Below are positions 55,013 to 64,000 of a stretch of DNA of 64,000 nucleotides, in pieces. A program made the translations under genes and the position numbers. The first letter of the stretch is position 1. Every line of letters begins with the position of its first letter. The notes beneath the pieces are model-generated. The model saw only the letters and a program-made list of their open reading frames with translations, did not search any database and was not told the origin of the DNA. This DNA is from JABCZH01 sp963803775 (lineage in GTDB: Bacteria; Acidobacteriota; Terriglobia; Terriglobales; Acidobacteriaceae). The stretch lies in assembly GCA_963803775.1 (NCBI GenBank), contig CAWDNS010000006.1, forward strand, positions 186,001 through 250,000, written 5' to 3'.

Positions 55013-55627
55013 TTACCGTTTCAAAATCGGATTGTACCCATCGCTGACCAGCTTGCCGCGCATGGCTTCCGCATCTTTGATGTCGCCATAGGGGCCGATC
55101 TGCACGTGGAAGAGTTTGTCAGGCTGGGTGTTGGCGGAGAACGCCGGATACTGTTTCTTTTTGAGGGCGTCGACCAGGGCATCGGCGTCTTCCAGCTTGG
55201 TGACGGCCGCGACTTGTACGTAGTAGCCGTTGACGGGCGGCGCGACCGCGGGATCGGGAGGAGGAGCGGTGGTTGCGGGAGCAGGCGGAGTTAGGGCAGG
55301 GTCCGCAGCGGGCGTGTCTTTATTCGTATTCGTATTCGTATTTTGTGTGGTCAGTTGGGCGTCGGCGTTCTTGTCCGAGACCGCTTTGTAGAAGGTCATG
55401 TCGGCGGCTGGGGCAGTGGGTTTGACTGCCGAGGGACGGACATTGCTGGCGGTCGTAACTGGGGATGTGGCCACCTCTGCCGCGGAAGGCTTCAGACCGG
55501 AAGTTCGGCCCAGTGAAAACCCCATCGAAAAGAACACCGCGCAGAGAGCCACCAGCCCGAAAAACAGGGCTAGCATCTTGCCGGTGCCTAAGGTGATTTC
55601 GGTGTCCTCGGATGCCGCCTTTGTCAT
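55013..55627 (-). CDS. SPOR-domain membrane protein
   Basis: A 204-residue protein: one transmembrane helix (KMLALFFGLVALCAVFFSMG), a long Pro/Ala/Thr-rich periplasmic linker (with an NTNTNTNKDT tract), and a C-terminal SPOR domain (NGYYVQVAAVTKLEDADALV ... FHVQIGPYGDIKDAEAM). SPOR domains bind denuded peptidoglycan at division sites. GAGG precedes ATG 55627. Follows the slipin gene by 16 bp. Confidence 0.9.
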   Translation of the reverse strand: MTKAASEDTEITLGTGKMLALFFGLVALCAVFFSMGFSLGRTSGLKPSAAEVATSPVTTASNVRPSAVKPTAPAADMTFYKAVSDKNADAQLTTQNTNTNTNKDTPAADPALTPPAPATTAPPPDPAVAPPVNGYYVQVAAVTKLEDADALVDALKKKQYPAFSANTQPDKLFHVQIGPYGDIKDAEAMRGKLVSDGYNPILKR

Positions 55628-55643
55628 TGCCACCTCGCTGCCA

Positions 55644-56432
55644 CTAGCTCTTGGGTGCTCCGCCGCCGGACTTCGGAGCCAACAAGTTCTGCAGGCCGGA
55701 GAAGAAGTCCACCGGGACGGGGAAGATCACGGTGGTGTTTTTCTCCACGCCGATTTCAGTCAGAGTCTGCAAGTAACGCAGTTGCACGCTCACGGGTTCA
55801 GTGGCGAGCAAATGGGCGGCATCCACAAGGCGCTGGGCGGCAGAGAATTCACCTTCCGCGTGGATGATCTTGGAACGCTTCTCGCGTTCCGCCTCGGCTT
55901 GTTTGGCCATGGCGCGCAGCATGGACTCGGGCATATCCACTTGCTTGACTTCGACATTGGTCACTTTGACGCCCCACGGCGAGGTGTGGGTGTCGAGAAT
56001 GCTCTGCAAACGCAGATTGATCTTTTCTCGATGCGAAAGCAGTTCGTCGAGTTCCTGTTCGCCAAGCACGGAACGCAGGGTGGTTTGCGCAAACTGCGAC
56101 GTTTGATAGACGTAGTTTGAGACTTCCACCACCGCTTTGTTGGGATCGATGACCCGCAGGAAGATCACGGCGTTTACTTTCAGAGTGACGTTGTCGCGAG
56201 TAATGATGTCTTGTGGCGGGACTTCGAGAGCTTCCTGCCGGAGCGAAACCCGGACGATGCGGTCGATGGGAGCGAATACCAGAACGATGCCGGGGCCTTT
56301 GGCGGTGGTCAACAGGCGTCCGAGGCGGAAGATGACGCCGCGCTCGTACTCGGCCAGAATTTTGATTGAGCTCAAGATGTAGAGCCCAACGATGACGATG
56401 ACGACAGTGGTGAAGCCGATCCCCAGATCCAT
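55644..56432 (-). CDS. Slipin (SPFH/stomatin-like) protein
   Basis: A 262-residue SPFH protein: one N-terminal membrane segment (FTTVVIVIVGLYILSSIKIL), then the band-7 domain (EYERGVIFRLGRLLTTAKGP, RQEALEVPPQDIITRDNVTL, SWGVKVTNVEVKQVDMPESM as STPWGVKV-like block) and a coiled coil. Stomatins scaffold membrane microdomains and are the classical partner of NfeD, encoded just upstream. GGAGG is well spaced before ATG 56432. Confidence 0.93.
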   Translation of the reverse strand: MDLGIGFTTVVIVIVGLYILSSIKILAEYERGVIFRLGRLLTTAKGPGIVLVFAPIDRIVRVSLRQEALEVPPQDIITRDNVTLKVNAVIFLRVIDPNKAVVEVSNYVYQTSQFAQTTLRSVLGEQELDELLSHREKINLRLQSILDTHTSPWGVKVTNVEVKQVDMPESMLRAMAKQAEAEREKRSKIIHAEGEFSAAQRLVDAAHLLATEPVSVQLRYLQTLTEIGVEKNTTVIFPVPVDFFSGLQNLLAPKSGGGAPKS

Positions 56433-56488
56433 CGGGGCCTCCAAAGCCTGCTTTTATGGAATGTTCCTAAGGCGGATTGTATCGCAGT

Positions 56489-57840
56489 TTAGGCAGGCAG
56501 AACGGTGACTCGGGAGGTTACCGAGCCGGGTCGGAGTGCTAATGCGCTAGATCTTGACGGGCCAATACGCAGTTGCAGTCCATCGACTTGGCGCACTACG
56601 ACGTCTGTCCGGGGCGACGTCGGCGGAAGCAGTTGCGTCCCAGAGTTCGCCGTGAACGAAGACTTTGCCTTGTGGCGAAAGCGCGGTTTGGGCTGTGCCG
56701 ATTTCGCCGATCAGGCCTTGAGCGCCGGTGACTATTTTGTTGGCGCGGGCCTTCAGGGCGATGCTCATCAGAAACACTGTAATGACGCCCACAGGAATGC
56801 TGACCGCAAGTGCGGTCAACAAATGCACTCGCATCTCGGGGATCGGTCGCGTCCACCAGCAACAGGCCGCCGAGAGTCAGGGTGGTGATTCCCCCGAGCG
56901 CCAGCACACCATGGGTAGCGAATTTGGCCTCCAGAGCGAACAAGGCGAAAGACGCGAAGATGAGGACAACAGCGGCAAAGCGCGTGGGCAGGAGATTGAG
57001 CGCGAACACGGCCAGCAGGATGAAAATTACCCCAACCGTGCCGGGTACAACCGCGCCGGGATGGTTGAACTCGGCATAGAGGGCCAGCGCACCGACAGCC
57101 AGCAGGATGAAGGCGATGTTCGGATCCATGAGATAAGCCAGGATGCGTTGCCGCAGCGTGAGATCGAAATTGACGACGGGTTCCCCGACAAGATTCAGGG
57201 TTACGGTTTTGCCATCGAAGCGCTTCACTGGCTTACCTTGCATCTGCTTAAAGAGATCGTCTTCGGTGGGAGCGACGTAGTCGATCAGTTTCTGGGAAAG
57301 AGCTTCCTGCTCGGTGAAAGATTTGGATTGGCGGACGGCGCTTTCGGAAACTTCGACATTGCGACCACGCTTGGTGACGACGGACCGCATGAGCGCAGCG
57401 GAGTCGTTTTCCAACTTTTCTTTCATGACATCGTCCATTTTGCCGCCGCCGATGGTGACGGGGTGAGCGGCTCCGGTATTGGTTCCTGGCGCCATGGCGG
57501 CCACGTCGGCGCTTTCCAGGATGAAGAATCCGGCGGATGCGGCGCGGCTGCCACTCGGCGTTACATAAATAATGACGGGCACTGGCGACGCCACGATTTT
57601 TTCGATGATGTCGCGAGTGGATTCGAGCAGGCCACCGGGAGTGTTGATCTCAATGAGCAGCGCCTGATCTTTCTTGAGTTGGGCCTCAGCGATGGCGCGA
57701 CCGATGTATTCATCGGTGATGGGGTGGATGGAGTCGTTGATGGTGATCTTCAGCACCTGGGCAGAAGAGAAATCAGCCAGGGTGAAGAAAAAGACGACAG
57801 TCAAAAACGTCGACGCAATGCGCGAGGCCTTCATTTTCAT
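56489..57840 (-). pseudogene. NfeD/ClpP-class membrane serine protease, frameshifted near the C-terminus
   Basis: The long-form NfeD: signal peptide, ClpP-class domain (ALLIEINTPGGLLESTRDII, ASAGFFILESADVAAMAPGT with Ser, Lys in the following segment), several transmembrane helices (ILLAVGALALYAEFNHPGAV) and an OB fold. An extra C in CCCC near 56846 shifts the frame before MRVHLLTALAVS, and a second shift near 56610 interrupts the OB fold; corrected, it ends at 56489. Its ATG overlaps the upstream TPR stop (ATGA). The slipin gene follows. Confidence 0.83.
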
Positions 57841-59431
57841 CGATTGGGCAGCGGCGGCGCTTCCTGCGCCAGCTTGGCTGCAACGGCGTTTTTCAGCGCC
57901 AGCGCGGCCGGGTTGCCCGGTTCCAAGCGAAGGGCCTGATCGACTTCCTGCCCGGCTGCTGCTGCCTTATTGTCTCTCAAATCGAGCCGTGCCAGCACGA
58001 GAAATGGCTCCGCGAACGGATGCAGGCGCAGGGCCGCGCTGGCCTCGGATCGAGCCGCTGTAGGGTCGCCAACTTCGAGGGCAGCGGCCAATCCGGCATG
58101 GGCTTCGGCGTTGGAAGGGTTCAACGCAACGGCCTCGCGGAATTCACGTTCGGCTTCAGTCAGGAAACCTTGCAGCAGCAGTTGATGGCCGCGGTCGACA
58201 TGAAACAAAGCATGGGTCGCGGCATCCGAATGGGACAGGCGCTGTTCTTCGGCGGCTGCGATCTTCAAGGCAAGCTGGCGGAAGGAGTTTTCGTCGTAGT
58301 CGGTCCGCAGCCGTTCCAAGGGAATTTTCGAGCTGGCGGGCACCACGGCGTGTTGATCAGGAGTGTCTTCAATTGCGCTCAGAAGAGATTTGGCCTCAGG
58401 ATCGTTCTCCCGCAGAGCCAGGCTCTCGCGAAGTTGCCGGGTGGCACCAGCGCGGTCGCCATTGCGATAGAGCTCTACGGCGAGATTGAAACGATAGTCA
58501 GCGTCGTTGGGGTCGTCGGAGACCGCCTTCTGGAAGTCCTGCCACGGCGAGCTTGCGCTCACTGTGATCGAGAACCACACCGAGGTTGTTATAGATTTCC
58601 GGAAGCGGTAAGCGCTGGGCTACGGCACCGAATGACGATTCGGCGCGCGGAATAATTTCCTCATAATAGGCCGCAAGTCCGAGATAGAAATTGGCTTCTC
58701 GCGGAGTGCGGGTTCGCCTGAGAAACGCGGGACAACCAAGCGATGGCCGGTTCGTATTTGGCCTCACGATAATACGCCTCGCCCAACCGCAGGCTGGCAG
58801 CGGCATATTCGGGGCTAAGGCGTAGGGCTTCGTGGAAGCACTGAATTTGCTGTTCGGAGGTGGTAGCAATCACACCTTTCACATAATTTTCGAAAGCATC
58901 CAGTCGCACGGGAGGAGCTTCGGCCAGAAAGGCCGAGCGAGTAGCAGTGAGACTGGGGTACAGGCTGTGCAGAATATCCCAAGACAAGGCTGTCTGGATG
59001 TCGATGAGTTGGACCAGGGGGCCGGATTCGTCGATCTCCGGTAGCAGGTGCGGACGGCGCATATCCAGCAGTTGGGCCTTGACGGAAAAGGTTTGCCCGT
59101 CGAAGTTGTAGCCCCCCAGCACAACGTAATCGACGTCCATCTGCTCGGCCATGCGGTATGTGGTGGCGCGAGAGGGCCGAACGTGAACGGGAATCCCCAG
59201 CCGGTCATAGGCGCGTAGTCGGTCTTCGCGAGGCAGAACGTAAAGAGTAGGAGAATTCAGACGTTCCTGCAGGAGTTCAGGAAATGAATCGCCAATCCAT
59301 TCGATTCCGGGCGCCTTAGACTGGTTTTCAAAAGGGACGACCAGGACGGTTTGGCCGGTAGTAGCGGCTTCCTGACCAAAGGCGAGGGCTGAGAAGCACA
59401 ACAACAGGACGATGAGGCGGAGGAATTTCAA
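57837..59431 (-). pseudogene. Exported TPR protein, two frame shifts
   Basis: Signal peptide (MKFLRLIVLLLCFSALAFGQ), an N-terminal TolB/FlgO-like domain (TVLVVPFENQSKAPGIEWIG, YRMAEQMDVDYVVLGGYNFD), then at least six tetratricopeptide repeats to the C-terminus. The frame breaks near 58709 (an extra G; removal gives ANPHSREANFYLGLAAYY) and near 58560. TTG start at 59431, with TATAAT 9 nt upstream. It probably begins an operon with nfeD, slipin and SPOR. The shifts may be sequencing errors. Confidence 0.8.
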
Positions 59432-59515
59432 GATACTTAGATTATAGCGTGTGCCTATGTTCGTTCATCCTCATGGCTTGTTAAGCCAGTTGGTGCGGAC
59501 TAATATTCTGAACTA

Positions 59516-60589
59516 ATGAGAACTACCGAGACTTGCTGGGCTACGGTAAGAACGGTGTACCCGCATGCGGGCACGCGGAACCGGTTTGTTTGCCTGCTTG
59601 CGGTTGTCTGTCTCCTGGCACCTGCACTTCTTGGTGAAAGTGATGCGTGTTTGTCACGCACAACACTGATTGGAGTGTCGGGAGCGAGTGGGGAAACGTC
59701 TCAGGGTTTGACCGCTGCGGATTTTAAAGTGACAGTAGGTGGAAAGGCCGCTACCGTACAGTCGGCCACGCCGGCGGATCGGCCGCCACGAGTCATCATC
59801 CTTCTCGACACCAGCGCCAACCATGATCAGCAAACCTGGGCAGCGACGCAGGCGATGGTTGATGAGTTCCTGGCAGAATTTCCCGAGGCGGGTGATTTCA
59901 CTCTACTGACGTTCGACGACAAAGTTGAGCGAGTTGTCCACGAAACGAATCGTGTCTCTTTGCAAGGTACCGTGGGGGAATTGTTTCCGTCCGGGAAACG
60001 GGAGTCCGCGGCGGGCTTGGCCGAGGCCATCAAGAAAGGTAGCGCCGGTTTTGACCCTTACCGCCAGGGCGACACCGAGTTTCTAGTTACGACATCGGAT
60101 CAGATTCAAAAAGAGACCGCGCAAGCGTTGAACCTTCAAAAAGCAGCCGGAGTTCGACTCTTTGGAGCTTCCTTCGATCAAACGATACGTTCTGGGCCCC
60201 TTCCGTTCGACGTCTACATGACCGTAGAAACTCATAGTCCTCTGGATGCCGCAGCCAGAGCCTCGGGTGGGCTCTGGATATGGTTCGACATGAGTGTCCA
60301 GTATCGTACGCCGTTGTCTCAGCGCGCCAGACCGTACGGCAAGCTGGCTGCCGTTCTGGTGCGTAACTATTTAGCCCTCGATTTGCGGCTGGCATCGCCA
60401 ATCACGAAACCAGAGAAAGTGAAAATCGAATTAGTTAAGAGCTCGAAGAGCAAGGCTGAAGATCGATACACCGCTTATCCGCGAGAGCTGGTCCCTGCCA
60501 GTGAGTGCCCGTTCGCTCCGGCGGACGAGACGCCCGCCTCCACAGCCGCCGAGGACGGCGGCGCTACTTTCCGTTGTTTTTTGAAGTAG
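59516..60589 (+). CDS. Exported VWFA-domain protein
   Basis: A 357-residue protein with a signal-like hydrophobic segment (FVCLLAVVCLLAPALLGESD) after a 22-residue N-terminus, then a von Willebrand A fold: RVIILLDTSANHDQQT (the MIDAS-like motif is DxSxN, not DxSxS), FTLLTFDDKVERVVHE and AAGVRLFGASFDQTIR. It resembles the 'VWFA-related' proteins that are numerous in Acidobacteriota. TATTCT ends 6 nt before the ATG, without a Shine-Dalgarno. It overlaps the 3' end of the NDH-2 gene tail to tail by 26 bp. Confidence 0.75.
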   Translation: MRTTETCWATVRTVYPHAGTRNRFVCLLAVVCLLAPALLGESDACLSRTTLIGVSGASGETSQGLTAADFKVTVGGKAATVQSATPADRPPRVIILLDTSANHDQQTWAATQAMVDEFLAEFPEAGDFTLLTFDDKVERVVHETNRVSLQGTVGELFPSGKRESAAGLAEAIKKGSAGFDPYRQGDTEFLVTTSDQIQKETAQALNLQKAAGVRLFGASFDQTIRSGPLPFDVYMTVETHSPLDAAARASGGLWIWFDMSVQYRTPLSQRARPYGKLAAVLVRNYLALDLRLASPITKPEKVKIELVKSSKSKAEDRYTAYPRELVPASECPFAPADETPASTAAEDGGATFRCFLK

Positions 60590-61865
60590 TCCAGCCGGGG
60601 AGGTTCTGATCTCCGGTGATCAAACGGGCGCCACGCTCGTAGGTGAAGTATGACCATGCCCACTGGATCATGACCATGATGCGGTTACGGAATCCGATCA
60701 GAAAAAAGATGTGAATGAACAGCCAGGATAGCCAGGCGAGGAAGCCGGAAATGTGAACTTTGCCGAATTCGGCGACGGCTGCGGCGCGGCCAATAGTGGC
60801 GAGATTGCCTTTGTTGAGGTAATGGAAGTTGCGGCGGGGTTCGCCGCGCAGCTCGTGTTTGATGTTGCGCGCGACGGCACGACCCTCTTGCATGGCGACG
60901 GGTGCAACGCCGGGAATCGGTTTTCCGCTTTCATCTTTAAGCGACGCCAGGTCGCCGATGACGAAGATCTCGGCATGGCCGGGAATGCTGAGGTCTGGAT
61001 TCACCAGCACTCGACCAGCCCGGTCGATTGTCGCCCCCAGCTTTTTGCCCAATGGGGACGCGGCGACTCCGGCGGCCCACAGAATCACGGCGGCAGGAAG
61101 ACGAGTTTCTCCCATGCGTACGGCGCCGGCTTCGACGCCGGTGACCATCTGCGAAGTCCGCACGTCGACTCCAAGATGGCGAAGCTGTTCTTCCGCGCTG
61201 CGCGAGAGATCTTCAGGATAGGCAGGTAGAACGCGCGGACCGCCTTCGAGCAGAATGATGCGGGTGCTCTTGGGATCGATAGACTTGAATTCCTTGGCGA
61301 GCACCTGGCGCGTAATTTCAGCCAGAGTTCCCGCGAGTTCGACTCCGGTGGGTCCGCCGCCCACGATCACGAAGTTCAGCGGTTGCTGCCGGCCACCGCT
61401 GGCAGCCTGGCGTTCATCCAGCTCGAAAGCGAGGTAGACACGGCGGCGGATTTCGAGCGCATCTTCGATGGTCTTGAGTCCGGGAGCGAACGGTTCCCAT
61501 TCGTCATGGCCGAAGTAGGCGTGGCTGGCGCCGGCGGCAACGATGAGGTAGTCATAGGGAATTTCAAGGTCGGGCAGTTTCACCCGACGCTGTGCGAGAT
61601 CGAAATCCTGGACTTCGCCGAGCAGAACTTCGATGTTGCGACGGCCGCGCACGATCCAGCGGATGGGTGCAGCGATTTCGCCCGGCGAAAGTCCGGCAGT
61701 TGCCACTTGATAAAGCAGTGGCTGGAAAGTGTGGTAGTTGCGGCGGTCGATGAGGGTGATGCGAACTGGTAAACGAGCAAGATGTATAGCAGCTTGCAGG
61801 CCACCGAAGCCAGCGCCGATGATTGCGATTCGTGGAGTGTGGTTGGTTGTCAATGCCACTCTCAT
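60564..61865 (-). CDS. Type II NADH dehydrogenase (NDH-2)
   Basis: A 433-residue flavoprotein oxidising NADH and reducing quinone without proton pumping. Blocks: RIAIIGAGFGGLQAAIHLAR (FAD), HTFQPLLYQVATAGLSPGEI, NFVIVGGGPTGVELAGTLAE (NADH), EIFVIGDLASLKDESGKPIP, PVAMQEGRAVARNI. A C-terminal hydrophobic stretch (FLAWLSWLFIHIFFLIGFRN) anchors it to the membrane. Monocistronic; overlaps the VWFA gene's end on the other strand. Confidence 0.92.
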   Translation of the reverse strand: MRVALTTNHTPRIAIIGAGFGGLQAAIHLARLPVRITLIDRRNYHTFQPLLYQVATAGLSPGEIAAPIRWIVRGRRNIEVLLGEVQDFDLAQRRVKLPDLEIPYDYLIVAAGASHAYFGHDEWEPFAPGLKTIEDALEIRRRVYLAFELDERQAASGGRQQPLNFVIVGGGPTGVELAGTLAEITRQVLAKEFKSIDPKSTRIILLEGGPRVLPAYPEDLSRSAEEQLRHLGVDVRTSQMVTGVEAGAVRMGETRLPAAVILWAAGVAASPLGKKLGATIDRAGRVLVNPDLSIPGHAEIFVIGDLASLKDESGKPIPGVAPVAMQEGRAVARNIKHELRGEPRRNFHYLNKGNLATIGRAAAVAEFGKVHISGFLAWLSWLFIHIFFLIGFRNRIMVMIQWAWSYFTYERGARLITGDQNLPGWTTSKNNGK

Positions 61866-61952
61866 ATAAAGAGTAGCATTTTAGATGCTAATTAGATTCT
61901 TGGGTCAGGTTGGGGTGTCTCGACCGTCTCAACATTGATCACATTCCCTACG

Positions 61953-63293
61953 TCAGTGTTTCTCCTCCAGCGGTGAGCGTAACGTGGCTTGGCCTGCCGA
62001 AACCTTTGGTGCCTGCTGCACGATCTCAAACACTACACCCTGATTGTTGTCACCGCCATATTCTGCGGTACCGTAGAGATTGCCGGCTGTGTCCGAGATG
62101 AGGCTCGCGACGGGACTAGCGCCGTCCGCACAGTTGGGCTGCGAACAGAAGTTATACAGCACCGATTCTTCGTTTGGAGCAGTGGCCTTGAAAACCGTCC
62201 CGCCATTCGCAGTCCCACCCAGGGTAGTGGTAGTGTAAACAGTCGCGTGCCTGGAATCGACAAGTACACCGGCGGAAGGCTTGTTCCCGTCGGTGCCGTT
62301 GAAGAAGAACGATTCGATTTTCTCATTCTTCGCGGGTATTCTGAAGATCCCTCCGGCAAAGTCCGGCCCGCCGCCCGAGAACGTGCCATAGAGATTTCCC
62401 AAAGTATCGAAACTTATACCGCCCAGCGGAACTCCACCGTCTCCCCCTTGATGGAAGGAATGGAGTACCGTCTCTGTCCATCCGTTAGCGCCCGGCGAAA
62501 GTTTGAACACGACCCCTGTTCCGTGCACGTTGTTCGTGCCACCAAATTCCGTCGTTCCATAAAGATTACCAGCCTTGTCGAAGGTCACGCCCGCTTGAGG
62601 CTCTGCACCATCCGAGCAAAATTCTCCGAGCGAGCAAAAGCTATAAACAACGGTTTCGGTCCATCCGCTCTTGCCATGCGACAACTCAAAGACCGTTCCG
62701 ACACCGTAGCCCCCGCCACCTTCGGTTGTGCTGTAAAGGTTCCCCGACGCGTGGGTTAGCTGGCCGAGCGGGAAGTTCCCGTCGAGGCAGTTATTGTTCA
62801 CCTGGTTCTCGCAAAAGCTGTACAACACTTTTTCGGTCCACGAGCCACCTTGAGGCGATAATTCAAAAACCGTCCCGCACCCATGCCCAGCCTGCGTGCA
62901 GCCCACCGTCCCGCCGTTGACGGTTGTGCCGTAGAGGTTGCCTTGGGCGTCGAAGATGAGACCGGCTTGGGGATAGGCTCCGTCTTGGCACAGGTTGTTG
63001 ATATATTTCGTGCAGAAACTGTAGAGGATGGTGTTTGTCCAACTACCGTCTTGGTTGGGCGATAACCTGAATATGGTTCCACACCCTCCCGGACAGAGGT
63101 CGGCCGTCGAACTCCCACCTCCTTCTGTGGTCCCATAAAGGTTTCCGGCCTTGTCGAAGACGAGATTACTCTTCGGTACATTCCCGTCATTTGGAGGGCC
63201 GGCAAAGGTCCAGAGAACTTTGTATTGCGACTGCGCCAGCATGAAACTGCAACCCAGAAGAACAACCGCCGCCGACAGAGAAACGCTTCTCAT
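61953..63293 (-). CDS. Secreted TIGR03803-repeat protein (paralogue of the 44.4 kb gene)
   Basis: A 446-residue protein: signal peptide (SLSAAVVLLGCSFMLAQSQ), then about nine repeats of the type 'GNLYGTTEGGG---GTVFELS--G-WTETVLYSFC'. No IPT/TIG domain is seen; it ends in a short polar tail. Like its paralogue it is probably an extracellular propeller with disulfides. It is more closely related in repeat wording (TPSSGG, GYGCGTIF) to the 12 kb fragment than to the 44.4 kb gene. Confidence 0.9.
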   Translation of the reverse strand: MRSVSLSAAVVLLGCSFMLAQSQYKVLWTFAGPPNDGNVPKSNLVFDKAGNLYGTTEGGGSSTADLCPGGCGTIFRLSPNQDGSWTNTILYSFCTKYINNLCQDGAYPQAGLIFDAQGNLYGTTVNGGTVGCTQAGHGCGTVFELSPQGGSWTEKVLYSFCENQVNNNCLDGNFPLGQLTHASGNLYSTTEGGGGYGVGTVFELSHGKSGWTETVVYSFCSLGEFCSDGAEPQAGVTFDKAGNLYGTTEFGGTNNVHGTGVVFKLSPGANGWTETVLHSFHQGGDGGVPLGGISFDTLGNLYGTFSGGGPDFAGGIFRIPAKNEKIESFFFNGTDGNKPSAGVLVDSRHATVYTTTTLGGTANGGTVFKATAPNEESVLYNFCSQPNCADGASPVASLISDTAGNLYGTAEYGGDNNQGVVFEIVQQAPKVSAGQATLRSPLEEKH

Positions 63294-63443
63294 AACTTAC
63301 CTCGCCGAGCCCCGGAATTATAGGCCGACCCAAGAAACCTGGCTAGAGTCGAGAGACCTACTTATTCGACTGCCCTCAAAGCACGAAGCGAGGAAAGAAG
63401 CCCGTCCGCCACTCATCTGAACCTGCCTGATCGGTTAACATGA

Positions 63444-63458
63444 CCGGGTCAGACCCGG
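63444..63458. repeat. Short palindrome upstream of the last gene
   Basis: CCGGGTC-A-GACCCGG (63444-63458) is a perfect 15-bp palindrome followed by TTTAA. It lies between divergent genes, so an operator is as likely as a terminator. Confidence 0.4.
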
Positions 63459-63467
63459 TTTAACCCT

Positions 63468-64000
63468 TTGCCCGCGAAAACCTCACATCTTGAACCGCCG
63501 TCTAGTACAACTCACCGCTGGCTTCATTTTCTGGTGCCGTCAGCAAGCGACGTGCTTTTTATTACTTTGCTGTTCGGGCTGAGTTGCGGGGCGCTTGGGC
63601 GCCTGCTGCTGCGCGATGCCAGCATTGGCTGGCATATTCGCAACGGGCAGCAAATGCTGCTTACCCACACCATCACTCGCACCGACTCGTTCTCATCGAC
63701 GATGAATGGGAAGCCGTGGTTCGCGTGGGAGTGGTTTTATGACATTGTGTTTGCGGCGATCCACCACGCGCTGGGACTGAATGGCGTGGTTTTCTACTCG
63801 GCAGCGATCATTGCGGCCACGTTTGTTTTGACCCTGCACCTGGGATTGCGGCGCGGGGGGAATCTTCCCATCACTCTTTTTCTATTGATCCTAGCGTTGG
63901 GGGCGTCGGCGGTGCATTTTCTGGCCCGGCCACATGTGTTGAGCTGGCTGCTGACCGTGGTGTGGTTCGAATTGCTGGATTCGGCTGCGGCTGCGCCGGG
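63468..64000 (+). CDS. Multi-pass membrane protein, 3' end outside window
   Basis: An open frame running to the window edge. The translation includes VLFITLLFGLSCGALGRLLL, RDASIGWHIRNGQQMLLTHT, ITRTDSFSSTMNGKPWFAWE and WFYDIVFAAIHHALGLNGVV, then further hydrophobic segments. The 'W-H-RNG ... D-FS-T--G-PW--WEW' pattern resembles polytopic glycosyltransferase-like proteins of Acidobacteriota. The start is uncertain: TTG 63468, GTG 63534 and GTG 63552 are all in frame. Confidence 0.65.
   Translation, partial: MPAKTSHLEPPSSTTHRWLHFLVPSASDVLFITLLFGLSCGALGRLLLRDASIGWHIRNGQQMLLTHTITRTDSFSSTMNGKPWFAWEWFYDIVFAAIHHALGLNGVVFYSAAIIAATFVLTLHLGLRRGGNLPITLFLLILALGASAVHFLARPHVLSWLLTVVWFELLDSAAAAP

Overview
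The window looks like a 64 kb chromosomal piece of an Acidobacteriota genome, probably class Terriglobia (Koribacter/Edaphobacter-like relatives). This is inferred from gene content, not from a marker search: three TIGR03803-type Gly-rich repeat loci, YVTN and lactonase-like propellers, an acidobacterial-type VWFA protein, DUF2911 and SIMPL proteins, many S9/M13/HtrA/S2P peptidases, and several families of short intergenic hairpin repeats that I recall as common in this phylum. No phage, integrase, transposase or CRISPR array was found. Both strands are used about equally.

Layout. 0-5.6 kb: a long secreted YVTN protein (cut by the window edge), an HtrA-type protease and a second secreted propeller. 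5.9-11.7 kb: a co-directional housekeeping operon uppS-cdsA-dxr-rseP-ispG (isoprenoid carrier, phospholipid and envelope-stress functions). 11.7-16.6 kb: a repeat-rich accessory stretch with a truncated TIGR03803 remnant, a serine hydrolase, a small HTH protein, an exported protein and a PD-(D/E)XK protein. 16.9-18.8 kb: an ECF sigma factor, a tiny coupled membrane protein, a four-helix membrane protein and an orphan nuoI. 18.9-22.4 kb: metH, interrupted by two 1-bp shifts and by an intergenic repeat inside the coding region. 22.5-26.5 kb: GNAT, tRNA-Ser(CGA), tadA, a second orphan nuoI and 3-hydroxyacyl-CoA dehydrogenase. 26.7-37.8 kb: membrane proteins, two MacB/FtsX-like permeases, a shortened M13 peptidase, a racemase-like protein, MidA, an EamA transporter and two toxin-antitoxin pairs (YoeB/Phd-YefM type and HigBA). 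37.8-49.1 kb: fumC, a YpdA-type reductase (frameshifted), cyaY, a decayed S9 peptidase, an MFS exporter, a TIGR03803 protein, phhB, ssb, a ferredoxin and a SIMPL protein. 49.2-54 kb: divergent HD-GYP response regulator and a large hybrid histidine kinase. 54-59.4 kb: a minus-strand run of TPR, NfeD, slipin, SPOR, ICMT-like and ArsR genes. 59.5-64 kb: VWFA protein, NDH-2, TIGR03803 protein and the start of a membrane protein.

Three themes cut across the window. (1) Five otherwise recognisable genes carry about a dozen single-base frame shifts, so either the assembly has indel errors or several genes are decaying. (2) At least three families of dispersed intergenic hairpin elements occur; in one the flanks are conserved while the central stem changes completely but still pairs. 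(3) Several start codons have a TANNNT box (twice exact TATAAT) ending 5-6 nt upstream and no Shine-Dalgarno, which suggests leaderless mRNAs.

No clearly new multi-gene system could be demonstrated. The best candidates for follow-up are the covarying hairpin repeats, the leaderless promoter pattern and the ECF sigma/micro-membrane protein unit.
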